Assembly (NCBI GenBank): GCA_007994965.1
Contig: VOPW01000001.1
Coordinates: 1,178,001 to 1,242,000 of the forward strand
DNA length: 64,000 bases
Direction: 5' to 3'
From: Piscinibacter aquaticus
Lineage (GTDB): Bacteria > Pseudomonadota > Gammaproteobacteria > Burkholderiales > Burkholderiaceae_C
The notes below the pieces were generated by a model. It made no database searches and was not told where the DNA came from. It was given only the letters and a program-made list of their open reading frames with translations. A program made the translations under genes and the position numbers. Below are positions 18,370 through 28,742 of the stretch, piece by piece; position 1 is the first letter of the stretch, and each line of letters opens with the position of its first letter.

Positions 18370-18402
18370 AAAAGGGGGACGGTGCCATCGGCCCCATCCC
18401 CC
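18370..18402 (-). terminator. Hairpin terminator between xoxF and xoxG
   Basis: Read on the minus strand, GGGGGATGG and CCGTCCCCC form a nine-base stem (one G-T pair) with an 11-base loop, followed by TTTT. It lies 39 bases after the xoxF stop. This would favour xoxF transcripts over those that continue into xoxGJ, matching the usual excess of the dehydrogenase. Confidence 0.72.
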
Positions 18403-18441
18403 GGGGTTCGAACCGGCCTCGTTGGACCGGTTATCGCGCGA

Positions 18442-20265
18442 TCAGTTCGGCAGCGCGAAGATGGTCAGGGAACCTCCCAGGTCGGTGTACTGGTTCAGCT
18501 CCTTGTAGCCGCCCACGGCGCCCAGGCCATCGGTGTCCTTCTCGAGGCCCGCCGCCATGCCGATGCCGGCCCAGCCGCCGATGCCCGAGAACACGCCCAT
18601 GTACTGCTTGCCCTTGTGCTCGTAGGTGAACACGTTGCCGATGATGCCGGAGGGCGTGCGGAACTTGTACAGCTCCTTGGTGATGTCCTTCGCGTCGACG
18701 CACTTGAAGAAGCCTTCGAGGGTGCCGTAGCAGCTGAGGCCGCCCGCGGTGTTGAGCGAACCGCTCCACACCGAGAACTTCTCAGGCTTGCTCTGGACGA
18801 TCTTGCCGTTGCCGGCATCCCAGGTGATGTAGTTGCCCATGCCGCCATGGCTGCCCGGCGCCGGGAACATCGACAGCGTCGCGCCCACGTACGGCTGGCC
18901 CGCGGTGTACTCGACCTTGAACGGCTCGTAGTCCATGCAGACGTGGTTCGTCGGCACGTAGAACAGGCCGGTGTTCGGGTCGAACGAGGCCGGCTGCTGG
19001 TCCTTCGAGCCGAGCGCCGCCGGGCAGATGCCCTTGGTGTTGACGTCAGGACCGTTCTGCGCGGTCGAGTACTTCGCCACCACCTGCGGGCGGCCGGTCT
19101 TCATGTCGACGTGCGTGGCCCAGTTCACCTTCGGGTCGTACTTCTCGGCGACCAGCAGGGCGCCGTTGGTGCGGTCCATGGTGTACGCGAAGCCATTGCG
19201 GTCGAAGTGGACCAGCGCCTTGGTCGGCTTGCCCTTGACCGGGATGTCCGCCAGGATCATCTCGTTGATGCCGTCGAAGTCCCACTCGTCGAACGGGGTC
19301 ATCTGGTAGACCCACTTGGCCACGCCGGTGTCGACGTCACGCGCGAAGATGGTCATCGACCACTTGTTGTCGCCGGGGCGCTGGGCCGGGTTCCACGTCG
19401 ACGGGTTGCCCGTGCCGTAGTACATCAGGTTCAGCGCCTTGTCGTAGCTGTACCAGCCCCAGGTGGTGCCGCCGCCGATCTTCCACTGATCGCCCTTCCA
19501 GGTCTTCAGCGAAGAATCCTTGCCGACCGGCTTGAGCGCGCCGTCGGTCCAGGTCATGGTCTTGTCCGGATCGATCAGCATCTCGTTGTCCGGGCCGGTG
19601 CTGTAGCCCTTCCAGGCCAGCTTGCCGTCGGACAGGTTGTACGCCGCGATGAAGCCGCGCACGCCCCACTCGCCGCCGGAGATGCCGGTGATGACCTTGT
19701 CCTTGAAGACGTGCGGGGCGTTGGTGTTCACCGCGCCGAGCTTCGGGTCGCCGTTCTTGGTGCTCCAGACCACCTTGCCGCTCTTCGCGTCGAGCGCGAC
19801 GAGCATGGAGTCGGCCTGCTGCAGGATGACCTTGCCTTCGGCATAGGCCAGGCCGCGGTTGACCGTGTCGCAGCACATCTGCGGAATCACCGCCGGATCC
19901 TGCTTCGGCTCGTACTTCCACTTGATCTTCTGCGTGTCGAGGTCGATCGCGAAGACCTTGTTCGGGAACGGCGAGTGCAGGTACATCATGCCGTCGATCA
20001 CCAGGGGCGAACCTTCGTGGCCGCGCAGCACGCCGGTGGAGAACGTCCACGCGACCTGCAGCTTGCCGACGTTGCCCTTGTTGATCTGGTTCAGCTTGCT
20101 GTAGCGCTGGTTGTACATGTCACCAGCCTGCATCGCCCAGTTCTTCGAGTTGGCGATGTTCTTCTCGACGTCGGCGTTGGCCGTGGCCACGCTCGGAACC
20201 GCCAGAGAGGCCGCCAAGCCGAGCGCCGACCGGGCGAGCTTGCGGGTTTGCCCTGAAATTCGCAT
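18442..20265 (-). CDS. xoxF: XoxF, lanthanide-dependent PQQ methanol dehydrogenase
   Basis: A 607-residue periplasmic quinoprotein of the eight-bladed propeller type with a signal peptide (to about residue 30). The adjacent cysteines 131-132 (MCCDTV) form the ring disulfide that packs on PQQ. Metal ligands are Glu199, Asn287 and catalytic Asp329 in DEWDFDG, and the extra Asp331 two residues on is the signature of lanthanide enzymes (calcium MxaF has alanine there). It oxidises methanol to formaldehyde or further. The start at 20265 has AAGGAG; upstream in-frame extensions lack a signal. The frame is fully intact. Confidence 0.97.
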   Translation of the reverse strand: MRISGQTRKLARSALGLAASLAVPSVATANADVEKNIANSKNWAMQAGDMYNQRYSKLNQINKGNVGKLQVAWTFSTGVLRGHEGSPLVIDGMMYLHSPFPNKVFAIDLDTQKIKWKYEPKQDPAVIPQMCCDTVNRGLAYAEGKVILQQADSMLVALDAKSGKVVWSTKNGDPKLGAVNTNAPHVFKDKVITGISGGEWGVRGFIAAYNLSDGKLAWKGYSTGPDNEMLIDPDKTMTWTDGALKPVGKDSSLKTWKGDQWKIGGGTTWGWYSYDKALNLMYYGTGNPSTWNPAQRPGDNKWSMTIFARDVDTGVAKWVYQMTPFDEWDFDGINEMILADIPVKGKPTKALVHFDRNGFAYTMDRTNGALLVAEKYDPKVNWATHVDMKTGRPQVVAKYSTAQNGPDVNTKGICPAALGSKDQQPASFDPNTGLFYVPTNHVCMDYEPFKVEYTAGQPYVGATLSMFPAPGSHGGMGNYITWDAGNGKIVQSKPEKFSVWSGSLNTAGGLSCYGTLEGFFKCVDAKDITKELYKFRTPSGIIGNVFTYEHKGKQYMGVFSGIGGWAGIGMAAGLEKDTDGLGAVGGYKELNQYTDLGGSLTIFALPN

Positions 20266-20803
20266 CGATGTCTCCTTGTTGAAGTGACCGGAGTCCGTTC
20301 GCGCGGATGAATCAAAGACCAACCCCCCGCGCGACCTCGAGAGCTCGGCGACGGCCCAACTGCAATTTCTGCGCCCGCTTTCTGGACCATGGCCGGCCGG
20401 TTCGTCGCTGCGGCGCATCGGCCTCGGCCTCAACGCGCTCATCGACATACCGGCTGACCGAGGGCGCCGGCCGTCGATGCAAATGTGCTCCGTCTGGCGG
20501 ACGCGGCCGCGAGGCTTGGGGATGGTCCTGATAGGGAAACCACGAGTCGGCAGCGCTGCGGCGCGGGGGCGCTGTGTGCGGCGGCGTGAGCCCGTGGACA
20601 GGGTGCGCCGAAACCGTGTCATCGCCGTCGCACAGAGTGTCTCGTTCGCGTCCGTCGGCCGCAGGAAAAAATCAAGCGCGGGATTCCACCGCCTTGCTGC
20701 ACCGCCGCACCGCACGTTCAATGGCGGCGCTTCATCGACCGGGCCCGCGCCTTGCACGCGCTGCCGCCGGCCATCCACGAACGACGAACCGCCTCCACCT
20801 TCG
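20266..20803. promoter_or_regulatory. 538-base non-coding region between divergent xoxF and the ABC operon
   Basis: No reading frame here looks like a real protein. It must contain the xoxF promoter on one strand and the ABC transporter promoter on the other. An A6 tract at about 20665 is the only AT-rich spot. I see no clear -35/-10 pair, riboswitch or inverted repeat with a T-run. Confidence 0.6.
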
Positions 20804-21541
20804 ATGACTCCACAGGCTGCGCCCGCCGTGCTGCGCACGAGCGGCCTCACCAAGCGCTATGGCAAGCACGCCGCCCTCGATCGTCTGACGCTGGAGCTCT
20901 CGGCGGGCAGCTTCGTGGCGCTGCTCGGCCCCAACGGCGCCGGCAAGTCCACGCTGTTCCAGGTGCTCACCGGCCTGTTCGCCGCCGACGAAGGCGATGT
21001 CGAGGTGGCCGGGCATTCGCTGCGCCACGCCGGCCCGGCGGCTCTGCATGAGATCGGCGTGGTGTTCCAGCAGATGTCGCTCGACCTCGACCTCAGCATC
21101 CGCCGCAACCTGCAGTTCCAGGCCGACCTGCACGGCCTGCCCGGCGCGCTGGCCCGCGAACGCATCGCCGCCGGCTGCGCGCGCTTCGGGCTGGAGGGCC
21201 AGCTCGACCGCAAGGTGCGCGAACTCTCGGGCGGCAACCGCAGAAAGGTGGAACTGGTACGCGCCAATCTGCACCAACCGGCGGTGCTGCTGATGGACGA
21301 GGCCACCGTCGGGCTCGACCCGAAATCGCGCCAGGACCTGCTCGCCGCGCTGCATGCCGACGTGCGCGAGCGCGGCGTGTGCGTGCTGTGGGCCACGCAC
21401 TGGGTGGAGGAGACCGAAGGCGCCGATCGCGTGATCGTGCTGCACAAGGGCCAACTGCTGGCCGACGGCAGCCGTGCCGCGGTGACCGAGGCGCTCGGCG
21501 AAGCGACGCTGGAAGCCGGCTTCATCGCGCGCACGCAATGA
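20804..21541 (+). CDS. ABC transporter ATP-binding protein (PQQ alcohol dehydrogenase-associated)
   Basis: A 245-residue ATPase. Walker [10 protein letters not shown], signature LSGGN, Walker [13 protein letters not shown] and the switch histidine in WATHW are in order. It matches the ABC-2-type exporter ATPases found with PQQ alcohol dehydrogenases (the pedA/B/C-like system). The start at 20804 gives the normal N-terminus [12 protein letters not shown]. It is the first gene of a plus-strand operon with a propeller, a binding protein and the permease. The substrate is unknown. Confidence 0.9.
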   Translation: MTPQAAPAVLRTSGLTKRYGKHAALDRLTLELSAGSFVALLGPNGAGKSTLFQVLTGLFAADEGDVEVAGHSLRHAGPAALHEIGVVFQQMSLDLDLSIRRNLQFQADLHGLPGALARERIAAGCARFGLEGQLDRKVRELSGGNRRKVELVRANLHQPAVLLMDEATVGLDPKSRQDLLAALHADVRERGVCVLWATHWVEETEGADRVIVLHKGQLLADGSRAAVTEALGEATLEAGFIARTQ

Positions 21542-21576
21542 CCATGAAGAACGACCACCGACAAGGAGACCGATCG

Positions 21577-22545
21577 ATGAGCCTTGCTTCCCGCGCCCTG
21601 GCGATGTTCGGCTCGGCCCTGGCCGCCGGCACCTGTGCCGCACAGGGCACCGCCTATGTCAGCAGCGAGAAGGACGACGCGCTGACCTTGATCGACACCA
21701 AGACGCTGGCCGTCAAGGGCACGATCGCCACCTGCAAGCGCGGCCGCCACATCCAGCGCCTGCCCGACGGCAAGCTGATGGTGGCCTGCACCGATTCCAA
21801 CGCCGCCGACGTGATCGACCCGGCCACCGGCAAGTCGGTGCGCCGCGTGCCGCTGGGCGAGGAGCCCGAGGCCTTCGATCTCTCGCCCGACGGCAAGACG
21901 ATCTACGTCTCCAACGAGGACGAAGCCACCGCGAGCTTCGTCGAGGCCGCCACCGGCAAGGTCCTGCAGTCGATCAAGGTCGGCCAGGAACCCGAGGGCG
22001 TGAAGGTCAGCGCCGACGGCAAGACGCTGTACGTGACCTCCGAGGTGGCCAGCATGGTCCACGTGATCGACGTGGCCACCGCGAAGGTGGTGAAGAACGT
22101 CAAGGTCGGCAAGCGGCCGCGCCGCATGGCGATCACGCCCGACGGCAAGGAGCTGTGGGTCACCAACGAACTCGGCTCGTCGGTCAGCATCGTCTCGACC
22201 GCCGACCACAGCGTGATCGGCGAGGTGAAGTTCACCGTCAAGGGTGCGCGCGCCGAAGACATCTCGCCCGTCGGCATCACGATGACGAAGGATGGCAAGC
22301 GCGCCTTCGTCGCGCTGGGCAAGGCCAACCACGTGGCCTTCGTCGACGTGCCCGGCCGCAAGGTGACCGACCTCGTGCTGGTCGGCAAGCGGGCGTGGAA
22401 CGTCACCCTCGACAGGGCCGAGCAGCGGCTCTGGGTGGTCAATGGCCTGAGCGACGACGTGACGGTGATCGACGTGGCCGATGCCAAGGCGGTCAAGAGC
22501 GTGCCGGTGGGCCGCGTGCCCTACGGGGTGGTGATCGTCGAATGA
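21577..22545 (+). CDS. Secreted YVTN beta-propeller protein, PQQ/ABC-associated
   Basis: A 322-residue exported propeller with repeats such as TAYVSSEKDDALTLIDTKT and KELWVTNELGSSVSIVSTAD. I chose the ATG at 21577 because it follows AAGGAG at the right distance and begins a signal peptide; an in-frame ATG at 21538 overlaps the preceding stop. Proteins of this kind are conserved beside PQQ-associated ABC transporters. Function is unproven. The stop overlaps the next ATG by four bases. Confidence 0.87.
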   Translation: MSLASRALAMFGSALAAGTCAAQGTAYVSSEKDDALTLIDTKTLAVKGTIATCKRGRHIQRLPDGKLMVACTDSNAADVIDPATGKSVRRVPLGEEPEAFDLSPDGKTIYVSNEDEATASFVEAATGKVLQSIKVGQEPEGVKVSADGKTLYVTSEVASMVHVIDVATAKVVKNVKVGKRPRRMAITPDGKELWVTNELGSSVSIVSTADHSVIGEVKFTVKGARAEDISPVGITMTKDGKRAFVALGKANHVAFVDVPGRKVTDLVLVGKRAWNVTLDRAEQRLWVVNGLSDDVTVIDVADAKAVKSVPVGRVPYGVVIVE

Positions 22546-23702
22546 AGCGGGCGCCGATCATCCTGGCCGTGGCGATGGCCGCGGCGTCTGCGCCGCTGGC
22601 GGCACAGACGCTCAAGGCCACGCTGCTGCACCCGGCCGACGATGCGCGGCTCGAGCGCTCGCGCGCCGAGCGCGCCTACCTCGGCCACCCGACCGGCCCG
22701 GCCGAAGATGGCGTGAAGATGGCGCTCGACGACGGCCAGTTCGAGCTCGACGCGGCCGGTGCCAAGGTGGCGCTGGAGGGCAAGCCGGTGGCCTCGCTCG
22801 AGGCCGCCAAGGCGGCGGCGCTGGCCGCCGAGAAGGCCGGCGCCGCCGTGCTGCTGGCCGATCTGCCGGCCGACTGGCTGCTCGCCGTGACCGATGCGGT
22901 GAAGCTGCCGGTGCTCAACCTCAGCGAGCCGGCCGACCGGCTGCGCACGCAGGATTGCCGCGCGCGACTCTTTCACCTGATCCCGAGCGAGCGCATGCGC
23001 AGCGATGCGCTGGCGCAGACGCTGGTCTCGCGCAAGTGGACCAGCGTGCTGCTGCTCACCGGCCCGAGCGCCGCCGACCAGCAGCGCGTGGCCACCGTGC
23101 AAGCCTCGATGAAGCGCTACGGCCTGAAGCTGGCCGGCAGCAAGCCCTTCAAGATGTCGGCCGACCCGCGCGAGCGCGATCTCGCCAACCCGCTGCTGCT
23201 GACCGCCGGCGCGCAGTACGACGCGGTGTGGGTGGTCGACAGCGACGGCGAGTTCGCGCGCATGCTGCCCTACCGCACCGTGCTGCCGCGGCCCGTGGTC
23301 GGCGATGCCGGCCTGGTGCCGGTGGCCTGGCATGCGCAGTTCGAGCGATTCGGCGCGCCGCAGGTGTCGCGCCGCTTCATGAAGGCGGCGAAGCGGCCGA
23401 TGACGGCGCACGACTGGTCGGCCTGGATGGCCGGCAAGGCGCTGGTGGGCGCGGCCGTGGCCTCGCCCAAGGGGCCGGCGGCGGCCTGGGCGCAGGCGCT
23501 GGCGAAGAACCCGGTCGACGGCTCCAAGGGCGTGGCGATGAACTTCCGCCCCTGGGACGGCCAGCTGCGCCAGACGATGCTGCTGACCGATGGCCAGGGC
23601 GTGATTTCGCAGACGCCGATCGAGGGCCTGCTGCACCCGACCAACGTGCTCGACACGCTGGGCCATGATGCTCCGGAGAAACTGTGCAAGGTGACCCGAT
23701 GA
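22542..23702 (+). CDS. Periplasmic substrate-binding protein of the PQQ-associated ABC system
   Basis: A 386-residue secreted protein with a signal peptide (1-21, ending PLAAQT). It has the type I periplasmic binding fold of branched-chain amino acid receptors (DLPADWLLAVTDAVKLPVLNL; TSVLLLTGPSAADQQR). The family accompanies PQQ alcohol dehydrogenase ABC transporters. It is odd that an exporter-like permease is paired with a binding protein, so it may sense or deliver a ligand in another way. It overlaps the propeller gene by four bases; its stop lies 13 bases before a repeated hairpin element. Confidence 0.83.
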   Translation: MKRAPIILAVAMAAASAPLAAQTLKATLLHPADDARLERSRAERAYLGHPTGPAEDGVKMALDDGQFELDAAGAKVALEGKPVASLEAAKAAALAAEKAGAAVLLADLPADWLLAVTDAVKLPVLNLSEPADRLRTQDCRARLFHLIPSERMRSDALAQTLVSRKWTSVLLLTGPSAADQQRVATVQASMKRYGLKLAGSKPFKMSADPRERDLANPLLLTAGAQYDAVWVVDSDGEFARMLPYRTVLPRPVVGDAGLVPVAWHAQFERFGAPQVSRRFMKAAKRPMTAHDWSAWMAGKALVGAAVASPKGPAAAWAQALAKNPVDGSKGVAMNFRPWDGQLRQTMLLTDGQGVISQTPIEGLLHPTNVLDTLGHDAPEKLCKVTR

Positions 23703-23714
23703 TGGCGGGCGGGC

Positions 23715-23788
23715 CGAGCGCCGGGCCGCCCCAAGCCGGCCCGCGTCCCCTGGGGACCGCTCGCGGTACGCCGCGAGCGAGGGGCTGT
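23715..23788 (+). repeat. Three-hairpin leader repeat, copy 1
   Basis: A GC-rich element that fills the space before the permease ATG at 23790. It contains CGGGCC/GGCCCG, then CCCC/GGGG, then a nine-base perfect stem (23758-23766 with 23771-23779) around a TACG loop, and a purine run that could act as the ribosome site. The first 30 bases are almost the same as at 29782. Confidence 0.72.
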
Positions 23789-23789
23789 C

Positions 23790-24609
23790 ATGCATGCCAT
23801 CCAGGCGCTGCGCGCCATCGTGCTGCGCGAGCTGCTGAAGTTCTCCCAGCAGACCGGCCGGCTCGTCTCGGCGCTGGTGCGCCCGCTGCTGTGGCTGGCC
23901 GTATTCGCGGCAGGTTTCCGCAACGTGTTCGGCGTGGCCATCGTCGAGCCCTACGACACCTACATCCCCTACGACGTCTACATCGTGCCGGGGCTGGTGG
24001 GCATGGTGCTGCTGTTCAACGGCATGCAGAGCAGCTCCGGCGATGGTCTACGACCGCGAGATGGGCCTGATGCGGCTGCTGCTGACCGCGCCGCTGCCGC
24101 GCGCCTGGTTGCTGTTCTGCAAGCTGTGCGCGACGGCGCTGCTGTCGGTGCTGCAGGCGCTGGCCTTCGTGATCGTCGCGCTGCTGCTCGGCACCGAGCT
24201 GCCGGTGCTGTCGTGGACCACGCTGCATGCGCTGGTGGCACTGCTGGCCGGCGCGCTGATGCTCGGCGCGCTGGGCCTGCTGCTGTCGGTGCACATCAAG
24301 CAGCTGGAGAATTTTGCCGGCACGATGAACTTCGTCATCTTCCCGATGTACTTCATCTCCACCGCGCTGTACCCGCTGTGGAAGCTGCAGGAGTCGGGCG
24401 CGGAGTGGGTCTACCAGCTGGCGCGCTTCAATCCGTTCACGCATGCCGTCGAGTGGATCCGATTCGCCTGGTACGGCAAGGATCCGGGCCTCGCGCCCTG
24501 GGTGGTTCTGGGCTGCCTGCTGGTCTTCTTCGGCCTGGCCTGCTGGGGCTACGACCCGCAGCGCGGCTTCGGTGGGCTGACCAAGCGCGGCCCCGGGGGC
24601 CCGGCATGA
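23790..24609 (+). CDS. ABC-2-type permease of the PQQ-associated transporter (PedC-like)
   Basis: An inner-membrane permease of about 273 residues with six hydrophobic segments. The start LRAIVLRELLKFSQQTGRLVS and the end FNPFTHAVEWIRFAWYG are typical of ABC-2 exporters. Two bases are missing near 24037; rebuilding CCCTGG gives QSSSLAMVYDREMG and one frame. It is the membrane partner of the ATPase at 20804, separated by the propeller and binding protein. Its ATG directly follows a structured repeat. Confidence 0.85.
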
Positions 24610-25613
24610 GGCGCGGACACTGCACGCGCCGCGCCCGGCTCGCGGCAGCCGCGGCCATCACCGCCGCGCCGGGGCTGTCGCTGGCCAGCCCGCCATTCCC
24701 GACCGCGCGCCCGATCACGCTGTGGGTGCCCTGGCCCGCCGGCGGCGCCACCGACATCACGATGCGGCTGCTCGCCGACATCGCCTCGCGCCACCTGCAG
24801 CAGAAGGTGATCGTCGACAACCGGCCCGGCGCCGGCGGCACCATGGCCATGCCGATCCTGCAGCAGGCCGAGCCCGACGGCTACACGATCGCGCAGATTC
24901 CGCAGCCGGTGCTGCGCGTGCCGTACACCCAGCGCGTGCTGTGGGATCCGGTGCGCGACGTCACGCCGATCATCCAGATCTCCGGGGTCACCTTCGGCGT
25001 GCTGGTGCTGGGCAGCAGCAGCTTCCGCACGATGGACGACCTGTTCGCCTTCGCGAAGGCGAAGCCGGGCGAGCTCAGCATCGCCACCAACGGCGTCGGC
25101 ACGACGCCGCACGTGGCGCTGGAGGAACTCTTCACCGCGCGCGGGCTGAAATACATCCACGTGCCCTACAAGGGCACGGCCGAGCAGCTGCTGGCGGTCG
25201 AGACCGGGCAGGTGATGGTCGGCGTCAACTCCACCGGCTTCGCGCCGCTGGTCGACAGCGGCCGGCTGCGCCTGCTGGCCACGCTGGCGGCCAAGCGCTC
25301 GCCGCGCTGGCCGACGGTGCCGACGCTCAAGGAGCTCGGCTTCAACATCGTCGCGATGTCGCCCTATGGCCTGGGCGGTCCGCGCGGCCTGCCGCCGGCG
25401 GTGGTGGCGACCCTTCACGACGCCTTTCGCAAGGCGATGTTCGACCCCGCCTTCGCGCACGAGATCGGCAAGTACGACCAGGAGCTCGAGTACCTCGGCC
25501 CTGCCGAGTACGGTGCGTGGATCCGCGAGCAGTACGCCAAGGAGAAGCTCGTCGTCGAGCGCATGGGCCTGTCGCGGGAGGCAGCTGATGCTGCGCGTGC
25601 TGCTCGCCGATGA
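24606..25613 (+). CDS. Bug/TctC-family solute-binding protein
   Basis: A 335-residue exported binding protein of the tripartite tricarboxylate transporter type, abundant in Burkholderiales. The signal peptide (1-27) is followed by RPITLWVPWPAGGATDITMRL, the PGAGGTM ligand loop and YIHVPYKGTAEQLLA. No TctA or TctB genes are near, so it may feed a remote transporter or act as a sensor. It overlaps the permease stop by four bases and the response regulator start by 26 bases, which suggests one transcript. Confidence 0.88.
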   Translation: MRRGHCTRRARLAAAAAITAAPGLSLASPPFPTARPITLWVPWPAGGATDITMRLLADIASRHLQQKVIVDNRPGAGGTMAMPILQQAEPDGYTIAQIPQPVLRVPYTQRVLWDPVRDVTPIIQISGVTFGVLVLGSSSFRTMDDLFAFAKAKPGELSIATNGVGTTPHVALEELFTARGLKYIHVPYKGTAEQLLAVETGQVMVGVNSTGFAPLVDSGRLRLLATLAAKRSPRWPTVPTLKELGFNIVAMSPYGLGGPRGLPPAVVATLHDAFRKAMFDPAFAHEIGKYDQELEYLGPAEYGAWIREQYAKEKLVVERMGLSREAADAARAARR

Positions 25614-26208
25614 CCACCCGGTGGTTCGCGCTGGCTACCAGCGGCTGCTCGAGCAAGACGGCGACATCCGCGTGGTGGCCGATGTCGGCGACGGTGCCGC
25701 GGCCTATGCCGCCTGCATCGAGCACGAGCCCGACGTGGTGGTGGCCGACCTGTCCATGCCCGGCGGCGGCATGGACCTGATCCAGCGCCTGTGCCAGCGC
25801 CACGACGACGCGCGCGTGCTTGTCTTCAGCATGCACGACAGCAGCCTGCTCGTGCGTCGCGCGCTCGAGGCCGGCGCCCGCGGCTACATCCCGAAGTCGA
25901 GCCCGCCGCAGCGCCTGATCGAGGGCGTGCGCGCGCTGCATGCCGGGCGCCGCTACCTGGCGCCGGAACTGCCGGCCGAACTGCTCGGCCCACGCCCGGC
26001 CGTAGACGAGGGCGAGCGCACGGCTTCGCTGAGCGCGCGCGAGTTCGAGGTGTTCCGGCTGCTCGCGCAGGGGCTGTCGGCGGCGGACTGCGCGCAGCGG
26101 CTGAATGTCAGCGCGAAGACGGTGTCGAACCACCAGAGCGCCATCAAGGACAAGCTCGGCGTGGCCACCTCGGCCGCGCTGGCACACTGGCGCTGCGCCA
26201 TGGCGTGA
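25588..26208 (+). CDS. NarL/LuxR-type response regulator (orphan)
   Basis: A 206-residue regulator. The receiver domain has DD at residues 8-9, the phosphoacceptor in VVVADLSMPG and a lysine in YIPKSS. The output domain has LSAADCAQRLNVSAKTVSNHQ. No histidine kinase lies beside it. Regulators of this class (AgmR/ErbR-like) control PQQ alcohol oxidation in pseudomonads, so control of the neighbouring PQQ genes is plausible but unproven. It begins inside the end of the Bug protein gene. Confidence 0.88.
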   Translation: MLRVLLADDHPVVRAGYQRLLEQDGDIRVVADVGDGAAAYAACIEHEPDVVVADLSMPGGGMDLIQRLCQRHDDARVLVFSMHDSSLLVRRALEAGARGYIPKSSPPQRLIEGVRALHAGRRYLAPELPAELLGPRPAVDEGERTASLSAREFEVFRLLAQGLSAADCAQRLNVSAKTVSNHQSAIKDKLGVATSAALAHWRCAMA

Positions 26209-26312
26209 TTGCCGCCGCCGATCCGGGCTTGTCCTGATCGCGGACGGGAAAACTTCCCTGCGTGCCGCGCGGCCGCGGCGCTAGCGTCGGTGATCAGGAG
26301 GAGACCATTCAC

Positions 26313-28609
26313 ATGCATCCGCATCACCTGCAGCGAGCGACGCTGCGCCCCGTCGCGCTGGCCAGCACGGCCTTCATTGCCAGCCTCGCGCAGGCGCAGT
26401 CCGCACCGGCCAGCCCCGCCGGCGAGAACTCGTTGCCACGCGTCGAGGTGGTCGGCGCGACGCCCGTCCCCGGCCTCGGCATCCCGAAGGACCAGGTGCC
26501 GTCCAACGTGCAGACGCTCGGCGACAAGCGCCTGAAGCAGGCGCAGAGCCTGAACCTGCCCGATGCGATGACGACGCTGATGCCCAGCGCCAACGTCAAC
26601 GAGATCCAGGGCAACCCCTACCAGATGGACGTGAACTACCGCGGCTTCACGGCCAGCCCGCTGCTGGGCACGCCGCAGGGCCTGTCGGTGTTCCAGGACG
26701 GCGTGCGCATCAACGAGCCCTTCGGCGATGTCGTCAACTGGGACTGGTGCCGCGCGGCGCGCTGGCCAGCCTGACGCTGATGCCCGGCTCCAACCCGATG
26801 TTCGGCCTGAATACGCTCGGCGGCGCGCTGACGCTGCAGACCAAGAGCGGCGACACGCACCCCGGCACCGAGATCGAGCTGCAGGCCGGCTCCTTCAAGC
26901 GCTTCTCCGGTGAGATCTCGCACGGCCGCGTGCTCGGCGAGAACGGCCACCTGTTCCTCTCCGCCAGCGTGTTCGACGAAGACGGCTGGCGCGACTACTC
27001 GCCCGGCCAGGTGCGGCAACTGTTCGTCAAGGGCGGGGCGCACGTGGGTGACCTGTCGTGGTCGCTGAGCCTGACCCTCGCCGACAACGATCTGATCGGC
27101 AACGGTCCGCTGCCCGAATCGATGCTGGCGCAGCGGCGCGCGCAGGTCTACACGCGGCCGGACCAGACGCTGACCAAGCTGACCATGCTGACGCTGAATG
27201 CGAGCTATGACCTCAGCAGCACGCACCAGCTCTCGGCCACCGCCTACGTGCGCCGCGCGCGCAGCGCCACGCTCAATGGCGACCTCAACGACGACTACGA
27301 CCCGCCGACGGTGCCCGAGGCCGGCGTCGAGAACCGCACGAAGACCAGCCAGCGCGGCGCCGGCCTGGCGCTGCAATCTACGCAGAAGCTCGGTGGCCAG
27401 CAACTGACCGTGGGCGCCTCGTATGACCGCGCGCGCAGCAGCTTCCAGCAGACCGAGGCCGAGGGCGACCTCGACGCCACGCGCGCCGTCGTGCCCACCG
27501 ATGCGCCGGAAGTCGATGCGCTGATCTCCGGCACCACGCGCACCGCCAGCGTGTTCGTGCACGACCTGATCTCGCTGGCGCCGGACCTGCAGCTGACGCT
27601 GGCCGGCCGCTACAACGACACGCGTGTCAGCACCGTGGACGACGGACGCATCCAGCTCGGCCTGCCGACCACGCTCGACGGTGAAGGCCGCTACAGGAAG
27701 TTCAACCCGGCCGCCGGCCTGACCTGGCAGGCCAGCCCGTCGCTGACGCTGTTCGGCAGCCTGAGCCAGGGCAACCGCGCGCCCAGCCCGATCGAGCTCG
27801 GCTGCTCCGACCCGGCCAACGCCTGCGTGCTGCCGAATGCGCTGCAGTCCGACCCGCCGCTCAAGCAGGTCGTTTCGCGCACGCTGGAGATCGGCGCGCG
27901 CGGCAAGCTCGCGCCGGCGCTGAACTGGAATGCGGCGGTCTTCCACACCGTCAACAGCGACGACCTGCTGTTCATCAGCAACGGCACGGCCGCCGGCTAC
28001 TTCACCAACTTCGGCCGCACGCAGCGGCAGGGCGTGGAGATCGGCCTGTCGCAGCAGTACACGGCCTTCGGCTGGTCGGCCAGCTACAGCTACCTGCGCG
28101 CCACCTATCGTTCGTCGGCGTGCATCGTGGCCGAGCACAACAGCACGGCCGAGACCAGCCCGGCCTGCACCGGCGACGACGAGATCGAGATCCGCCCCGG
28201 CGACTCGATCCCCGGCCTGCCGCGGCACAGCTTCAAGCTCGCGGCCGACTGGCTGGCAAGCACGGGCCTGAGCGTCGGCGCGCAGCTGCGTGCGTACTCG
28301 GGCCAGTTCGTGCGCGGCAACGAGAACAACCAGCATCGCCCGGATGGCGTCGACTTCAACGGCGCCGGGCGCATCGGCGGCTTCGCGGTGCTCGACCTGA
28401 CCGGCAGCTGGAAGTTCGGCAAGAACCTCGAGGTCTTCGGCAAGGTGGCCAATGTCTTCGACCGGCGCTATGCGACGGCTGGGCTGCTCGGCGAGAACGC
28501 GTTCGACGCGTCGGGCGCATTGCAGGCGCCGGCCGACTGGCGCGCCGAGCAGTTCGTGGGCCCCGGCGCGCCTCGCGCCGCGTGGGTGGGCGTGCGGCTG
28601 AGCTTCTGA
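26313..28609 (+). CDS. TonB-dependent outer-membrane receptor
   Basis: A receptor of about 766 residues. The signal peptide ends at LAQAQS; a plug domain follows (LPRVEVVGATP, RGFTASPLLGTPQGLSVFQDGVRINEPFGD), then a 22-strand barrel ending in aromatic VGVRLSF. A strong AGGAGGA site precedes the ATG. The break near 26746 is repaired by CCTGG (NWDLVPRGALASLTL). The ligand is unknown. Its setting between PQQ-linked genes and mxa genes makes PQQ or a metal chelate (lanthanide) worth testing. Confidence 0.88.
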
Positions 28610-28742
28610 CGCTGCCGGCGCCGCGCCCGGCGGCTTGCCTCTTGCTTGGTCGGACGCGCGCGGCGCTGCGTGCGCCGTGCGCGACGCACTCTGTGCCGGT
28701 CCATGGCACGATGCGCCCACAACAAGGCAGAGGAGACGCCGC

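Noticed and set aside
20266..20803. A small gene in the xoxF upstream region
   Set aside because: Open frames here are arginine-rich, lack ribosome sites and match no family pattern.
18442..20853. An 803-residue version of XoxF with a long N-terminal extension
   Set aside because: The extension has no signal peptide or conserved sequence. The ATG at 20265 has a good ribosome site and starts a normal signal peptide.
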